A stretch of DNA of 64,000 nt from Bacillus_BD oryzisoli (GTDB lineage Bacteria; Bacillota; Bacilli; Bacillales; Cytobacillaceae): NCBI RefSeq assembly GCF_036670025.1, contig NZ_CP137640.1:4250001-4314000 (forward strand). Reading direction: 5' to 3'. The notes under the pieces are model-generated. The model had not been told where the DNA came from. It made no database searches and saw only the letters and a list, made by a program, of their open reading frames with translations. Position 1 is the stretch's first letter. Each line of letters opens with the position of its first letter. The translations under genes were made by a program, and so were the position numbers. Positions 60,377 to 64,000 of this stretch are shown here, piece by piece.

Positions 60377-61247
60377 ATCTCCACTGAAGCTTTTCTGGGT
60401 TGATATAGATGTTGGTTATTTGTTCGTTTTGGTCTTGAAAGCTGATGACGCTGTGGGGGTAGGAGTTAATGTAATTGACAACCCCTAGTTGTCCATTTAT
60501 GTTTTGAAACTTTGTAATGAGGTCAGCCGGTGCTTTTGCGGCTATTCCTGTTAAGAATGATAGTACATGATTTCTCGAATAGATAGGTTTTATGGCAGCT
60601 TTGACGATTCCGCCTCCATCGGAATATAACACCACTTCTTCTGATACAAGTGTCATGATTTTTTCCATATCACCATTTTGAAAGGCTTGGATAAATTCAG
60701 AAATGATTGTTTGATTTTTATCATTGTTCAGCGTTGTCACCTGAACTTCTGCTCCGATTTTTTCTTTTAATCTTGTAAAAATTTTTCTACAGTTGGCTTC
60801 TGTTTTAGTAACGATTTCTCCTATTTCACGATAGCTGAATCCGAACACTTCTCGAAGGAGGAAAACAGCTCGTTCCACAGGAGACAATTTCTCCATGAGC
60901 AGTAAATAGGAAAAGGACAGACTTTCCTTTGCAATGGCTTGATCTGCGGGATCATCCTGTTCTACCGGCGTCAAAATAGGTTCAGGCAGCCATGGTCCAA
61001 CATAAACCTCACGTTTTTTTCGAGCAGATTTCAGTGTATCAAGGCAAAGATTGATAGCCATTTTACATAAATAGGCTTTTTCATTTTTGACCGCCCCTGT
61101 ATCATGCTGAAAATAGGATAAAAACGTTTCCTGCACGATGTCTTCTGCTTCTGTGACACTTCCTAGCATTCGATAGGAAATTGAAAAAAGCAACGCTCTG
61201 TATTGTTTAAAAATGATTTCCTCTTTACTTATAGACAATGGCATCAT
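60375..61247 (-). CDS. ECF RNA polymerase sigma factor, SigJ-like (ECF41 type)
   Basis: 290 residues. Sigma region 2 is YRALLFSISYRMLGSVTEAE followed by DIVQETFLSYF; region 4 is LSPVERAVFLLREVFGFSYREIGEIV. A C-terminal SnoaL-like domain of about 110 residues (FIQAFQNGDMEKIMTLVSEE) is the built-in regulator of the ECF41 group, which has no separate membrane anti-sigma factor. ECF41 genes often sit beside oxidoreductase or CMD-type genes, and here the start lies within the end of an FAD-dependent oxidoreductase gene. Confidence 0.92.
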   Translation of the reverse strand: MMPLSISKEEIIFKQYRALLFSISYRMLGSVTEAEDIVQETFLSYFQHDTGAVKNEKAYLCKMAINLCLDTLKSARKKREVYVGPWLPEPILTPVEQDDPADQAIAKESLSFSYLLLMEKLSPVERAVFLLREVFGFSYREIGEIVTKTEANCRKIFTRLKEKIGAEVQVTTLNNDKNQTIISEFIQAFQNGDMEKIMTLVSEEVVLYSDGGGIVKAAIKPIYSRNHVLSFLTGIAAKAPADLITKFQNINGQLGVVNYINSYPHSVISFQDQNEQITNIYINPEKLQWR

Positions 61248-62542
61248 TCACCTCACTTAAAATTACACTTGCAGCTTTTTTGGCCGTATAAAGCGCCGCT
61301 TCTGCTAAAAGAAAGTCGTTTGTTACCCATTCTCCTGCAAGCATCAGTCCCGGGAATTCCATTGCTGCAAAATCCATAATATTTTCAGCCCCTACGGCCG
61401 GTAACGATTAGATGAGGTATGTAACGCTGGGCCACGAGATTGACCTCCCAACCGGGTTGATTTTTTTCTAAAAAAGCTGCAAGCTGGGTTTTCACTTGGT
61501 CCGGTTGAGGATTTCCCCCCGGTGTTAAATATTTCATGACATGGACCACTTGGTGCTTCGGGTTAACTGCAAGTTTCGCCGCTTGAGAATGATTGGAATA
61601 GTATAGTGAGTTTTCAAAATCAAGGGCAAAATGCTGCTGTGGTTCAGTTAAGCGGCTTAACGCTACATCTAAACAAGCTGCCTTGACAGGTATACTATTA
61701 CTAAGCATATTTCCAAGATGAGTATGTTGAATATCCTTCACTAAGCGTAAGATTTCTTTTGGCGCAGCTGTAAAAAGAACCCATCCTGCCCCTATTTTCT
61801 TTTGTCCTCCCACTTTCGTCAAAGAAATAACCTTCACTTCCTCGTGCATATCCACTTGTTCTACTTTACAATTATTTAGTAAAACAACACCAAGCTTTTC
61901 CGCTTTTTCCTTGAGCTGATCAATGATTGTTTGCCATCCGCCATCAACGTAGACAGCACCATTCAAGGATGTTTTCAGCTGGCGAAGAATAACCCCGGCA
62001 TTTGCAATCGTTGGTGCATTAATATAACTGGCTAACCTACAAAATGCATAAAACAACTCTTGATTCCGCTTTGATTTCAACCTAGTCTCTACCCATTGCT
62101 GTATGGTCTGATTATAAAAATTCTGAGGATTCATTCTTTGTATATTCATTAAAAGGGAAACAAATTCTCTTTTTTCCTTCCAAGTTAACAGCTTCGTTCT
62201 GAATAAATCCATCATCGTACCAGGCAATTGAAATTTTTGCTCCTCCACATATATAGCTCCTTTGGTACTTGGGCTTCCTCCCTCCAGCTTTATTCCAAGC
62301 TCTCTTAATACACGAGCAGCCACTCCTTTTTTATAAAAAGCATGAGGACCTAAATTAAAATAGGAACCTGCCATTTCCTTCGTCACAGCCCTGCCTCCAA
62401 AACCCTTCCCCTTTTCGAGAACTGCCACCCTTTTTCCGCCTTGCGCTAAAAAAACCGCTGCCGTCAACCCAGTCAATCCACCGCCAATAATCACTACATC
62501 AAACACATGACCATCTATACCTATCCACCCCTTAATCATCAC
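61225..62542 (-). pseudogene. Frameshifted FAD-dependent oxidoreductase (phytoene desaturase/amine oxidase-like)
   Basis: The intact first frame (61385-62542, 385 residues) has the dinucleotide motif VVIIGGGLTGLTAAVFLAQG and EKGKGFGGRAVT. It then runs into GRRG and a stop. One frame over, the sequence continues LPAVGAENIMDFAAMEFPGL, then MLAGEWVTNDFLLAEAALYT and AKKAASVILSEV, which is the expected FAD-binding C-terminal motif of this family. The frame changes near 61405. The restored protein would have about 438 residues and its stop at 61225-61227 overlaps the sigma factor start by 23 bases. It may be a real mutation, programmed shift or read error. Confidence 0.82.
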
Positions 62543-62576
62543 TCACAAACATGACGAGCAAGGAGAGAAAAACGTG

Positions 62577-62631
62577 ACATGGGGACGGTTCTTTTGCTTC
62601 CTTTTTGGAAGCAAAAGAACCGTCCCCATGC
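62577..62631. repeat. GGGACGGTTCT palindromic repeat, full form (best copy)
   Basis: CATGGGGACGGTTCTTTTGC-TTCC and the exact complement around a TTTTT loop: 25 paired bases. Reference copy of the family; related full forms at 14336, 27669 (diverged), 32300 (diverged), 48261 and 55045. Confidence 0.95.
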
Positions 62632-62669
62632 TCCTACGAAGATGAACAGCCTGCATTGAGGAAATAGGT

Positions 62670-63389
62670 TTAAACCCGCTTTTTTGCGACAACGACCAAT
62701 GCTGGTGAATTCTTCGAGTACTCCTGACGTGCGAAATTCCCATAAACATGTTCCACTTCAAAACCGACCTCATGTAGAATGGGAATCAATTGACTAGAGG
62801 TTACTGGATATAAGGGAATTGAGTTAGAAAATTTGTCTCCTTTTACGGTTAAATTAGTAGTAAAAATGATTTTTTCTCCTTCCTGCCTATAGTACCTTGT
62901 AAACGTTAAGTCATCTTTTTGAATGACTGGAAATGAAAAATCATTAACCGATGATAGCACTTTTTCATAATTCACAAGCTGAAGAATAAATCGGTTTCCA
63001 TTACTTAGAAGCTCATAACATTTTTTTATAAAAAGCCCTAACTCTTCTGAGTTATTCACATGCGGCAGTGTATTTCCAATACAATAAATCCCACCGACCT
63101 TTTCAGCTATCTGGTCGATTTCCTGCATCGCTTTGATATGAACGGGAATTGTTACGTTATTTTCACCAGCCTTTTTGCCTATATACTCAGCCATCGCTAC
63201 ATCCGGCTCAGCCGCAATCACCCGCAGCCCCTTCTTCGTAAGCGCCATCGCCATATTCCCCGTACCAGCCCCAACATCCAACACAATCTCAGCCTTTTCA
63301 AAAAACGATAACAAAAAATCACAAGCCGTCTCATTCACAGGAAAAATCTCATCATAAAACGGAGTCAACCTCTCATAAAACGCCATCAT
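62670..63389 (-). CDS. Class I SAM-dependent methyltransferase
   Basis: 239 residues. SAM motif I is IVLDVGAGTGNMAMAL (about residues 34-49), motif II acidic residue in RVIAAEPDVAMAEYIG, and a later CIGNTLPHVN region. No clue to the substrate. GAGGAG before the double ATG. Between two palindromic repeats, no operon partner visible. Confidence 0.88.
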   Translation of the reverse strand: MMAFYERLTPFYDEIFPVNETACDFLLSFFEKAEIVLDVGAGTGNMAMALTKKGLRVIAAEPDVAMAEYIGKKAGENNVTIPVHIKAMQEIDQIAEKVGGIYCIGNTLPHVNNSEELGLFIKKCYELLSNGNRFILQLVNYEKVLSSVNDFSFPVIQKDDLTFTRYYRQEGEKIIFTTNLTVKGDKFSNSIPLYPVTSSQLIPILHEVGFEVEHVYGNFARQEYSKNSPALVVVAKKRV

Positions 63390-63405
63390 AAAACTCCTCT
63401 CTATT

Positions 63406-63434
63406 GGAAGCAGAGGGAGGGTTTTTCTGCTTCT
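63406..63434. repeat. GAAGCAG short-form hairpin repeat
   Basis: GGAAGCAG-AGGGAGGGTTTTT-CTGCTTCT; arms intact, loop mutated. Just upstream of the methyltransferase start. Confidence 0.72.
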
Positions 63435-63578
63435 TTGTTCGATTTATTTTTAAGCAAAAATTAAGTTAAGATACAGTTTTCACAGATTAATTCTCAAGAA
63501 TATTCATTTAATCGACATTCAACTGCCATATAAAAACAGCAGCTAAACACAATTACAGCTGCTGTTTTTCTAAACCTA

Positions 63579-64000
63579 TTAGTAATTTAGTTTTGGACGT
63601 ACAATAATCTCATTAACGTTCACATATTCAGGCTGAGACACAGCATACACAATCGCATTGGCAATATCGTCTGCATGTAAAAGCGTTCTCTTCTTATTTC
63701 CTAAATTAGAGCGAACCTCTTCATCTGTAATATGCTCTCTCAATTCACTTTCAACGGCTCCAGGTGAAATATTGGTCACGCGTAATCCAGTCGTCGAAAA
63801 CTCTTTCTCCAACCCCATTGAAAGAGCACGGACAGCGTATTTGGTTGCAGAATAAACCGTACTGGTCCGAGTCACTTCATGACCTGCAACCGATGAAATG
63901 TTGATAATATGGCCAGTATTTTGTTCAAGCATCGTAGGTAGGACAGCATGAATGCCGTGCAGAACACCTTTAATGTTCACATCCACCATCCTAGTCCATT
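63579..64000 (-). CDS. Short-chain dehydrogenase/reductase, C-terminal part
   Basis: Cut by the right edge; at least 139 residues are visible. Classical SDR: VDVNIKGVLHGIHAVLP, IINISSVAGHE with the catalytic Ser, YSATKYAVRAL with the Tyr-x3-Lys pair, and RVTNISPGAVESELREH. It ends with VNVNEIIVRPKLNY, typical of YdfG/YqjQ-like oxidoreductases that use NADP. The frame is open to the last base, so the first visible ATG is not the true start. Confidence 0.9.
   Translation of the reverse strand, partial: WTRMVDVNIKGVLHGIHAVLPTMLEQNTGHIINISSVAGHEVTRTSTVYSATKYAVRALSMGLEKEFSTTGLRVTNISPGAVESELREHITDEEVRSNLGNKKRTLLHADDIANAIVYAVSQPEYVNVNEIIVRPKLNY

Noticed and set aside
1..64000. Prophage, integrative element, CRISPR, tRNA or rRNA genes
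   Set aside because: No phage, integrase, transposase, cas, tRNA or rRNA sequence was seen.

Overview
The window reads as a chromosomal segment of an AT-rich, spore-forming, low-GC Gram-positive of the family Bacillaceae, probably close to Neobacillus, Peribacillus or Mesobacillus (genus is an inference). Evidence: strong GGAGG ribosome binding sites, cre and TreR sites of Bacillus type, a yybP-ykoY manganese riboswitch before a TerC gene, sigma-K type promoters before spore-surface protein genes, YhfH, YppF and TatA small proteins, and many short palindromic repeats of the kind seen in this group. There are no rRNA or tRNA genes, no CRISPR array, no prophage and no transposase gene.

Layout. 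1-2059: a beta-oxidation block (edge-truncated thiolase, enoyl-CoA hydratase, 3-hydroxyacyl-CoA dehydrogenase). 2330-10381: a PucR-type regulator with a DUF3237 protein, then a Cys-type arylsulfatase with its radical SAM maturase and an aromatic-acid transporter. 10688-12126: Mn2+ riboswitch with three successive terminator hairpins, a half-length Spo0M-like protein and a TerC exporter. 12182-20387: metallo-hydrolase, secreted 49-residue repeat protein, PhzS-like monooxygenase with a Dabb protein, Tag glycosylase, MFS transporter, a broken nucleosidase gene and a vanadium haloperoxidase homologue. 20583-27643: a probable quaternary-amine (carnitine-like) catabolic operon (Rieske oxygenase, aldehyde dehydrogenase, D-malate/tartrate dehydrogenase, BCCT transporter) facing its own sigma-54 activator, with a clean -24/-12 promoter between them. 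27730-32126: ThDP enzyme with a carboxymuconolactone-decarboxylase-like protein, and a GGDEF/EAL protein.

32363-43467: a second, fuller fatty-acid degradation region (thioesterase, acyl-CoA ligase, FadF-like Fe-S reductase, EtfA, EtfB, acyl-CoA dehydrogenase, MFS transporter, and a paralogous ECH-HBD pair). Four transcription units of fatty-acid degradation, including the one at the left edge, carry the same 15-bp palindrome CCTACA-N3-TGTAGG upstream, which suggests one shared regulator. 43626-55368: PHP phosphatase, RraA-like protein, three paralogous spore-surface candidates each behind a near-identical sigma-K/GerE-like promoter, a sporulation-type histidine kinase, MFS exporter, several very small proteins, HAD phosphatase and TatA. 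55598-59542: trehalose operon treP-treA-treR with two TreR operators flanking a cre site. 59882-64000: lipoprotein, ECF sigma factor overlapping a frameshifted FAD oxidoreductase gene, methyltransferase and an edge-truncated SDR.

The most interesting points are the sigma-54 controlled quaternary-amine operon without a visible reductase gene, the phased sigma-K/GerE promoter set, the palindrome shared by the beta-oxidation units, the triple terminator behind the Mn riboswitch, and two families of dispersed hairpin repeats of which one exists in two different folded forms.
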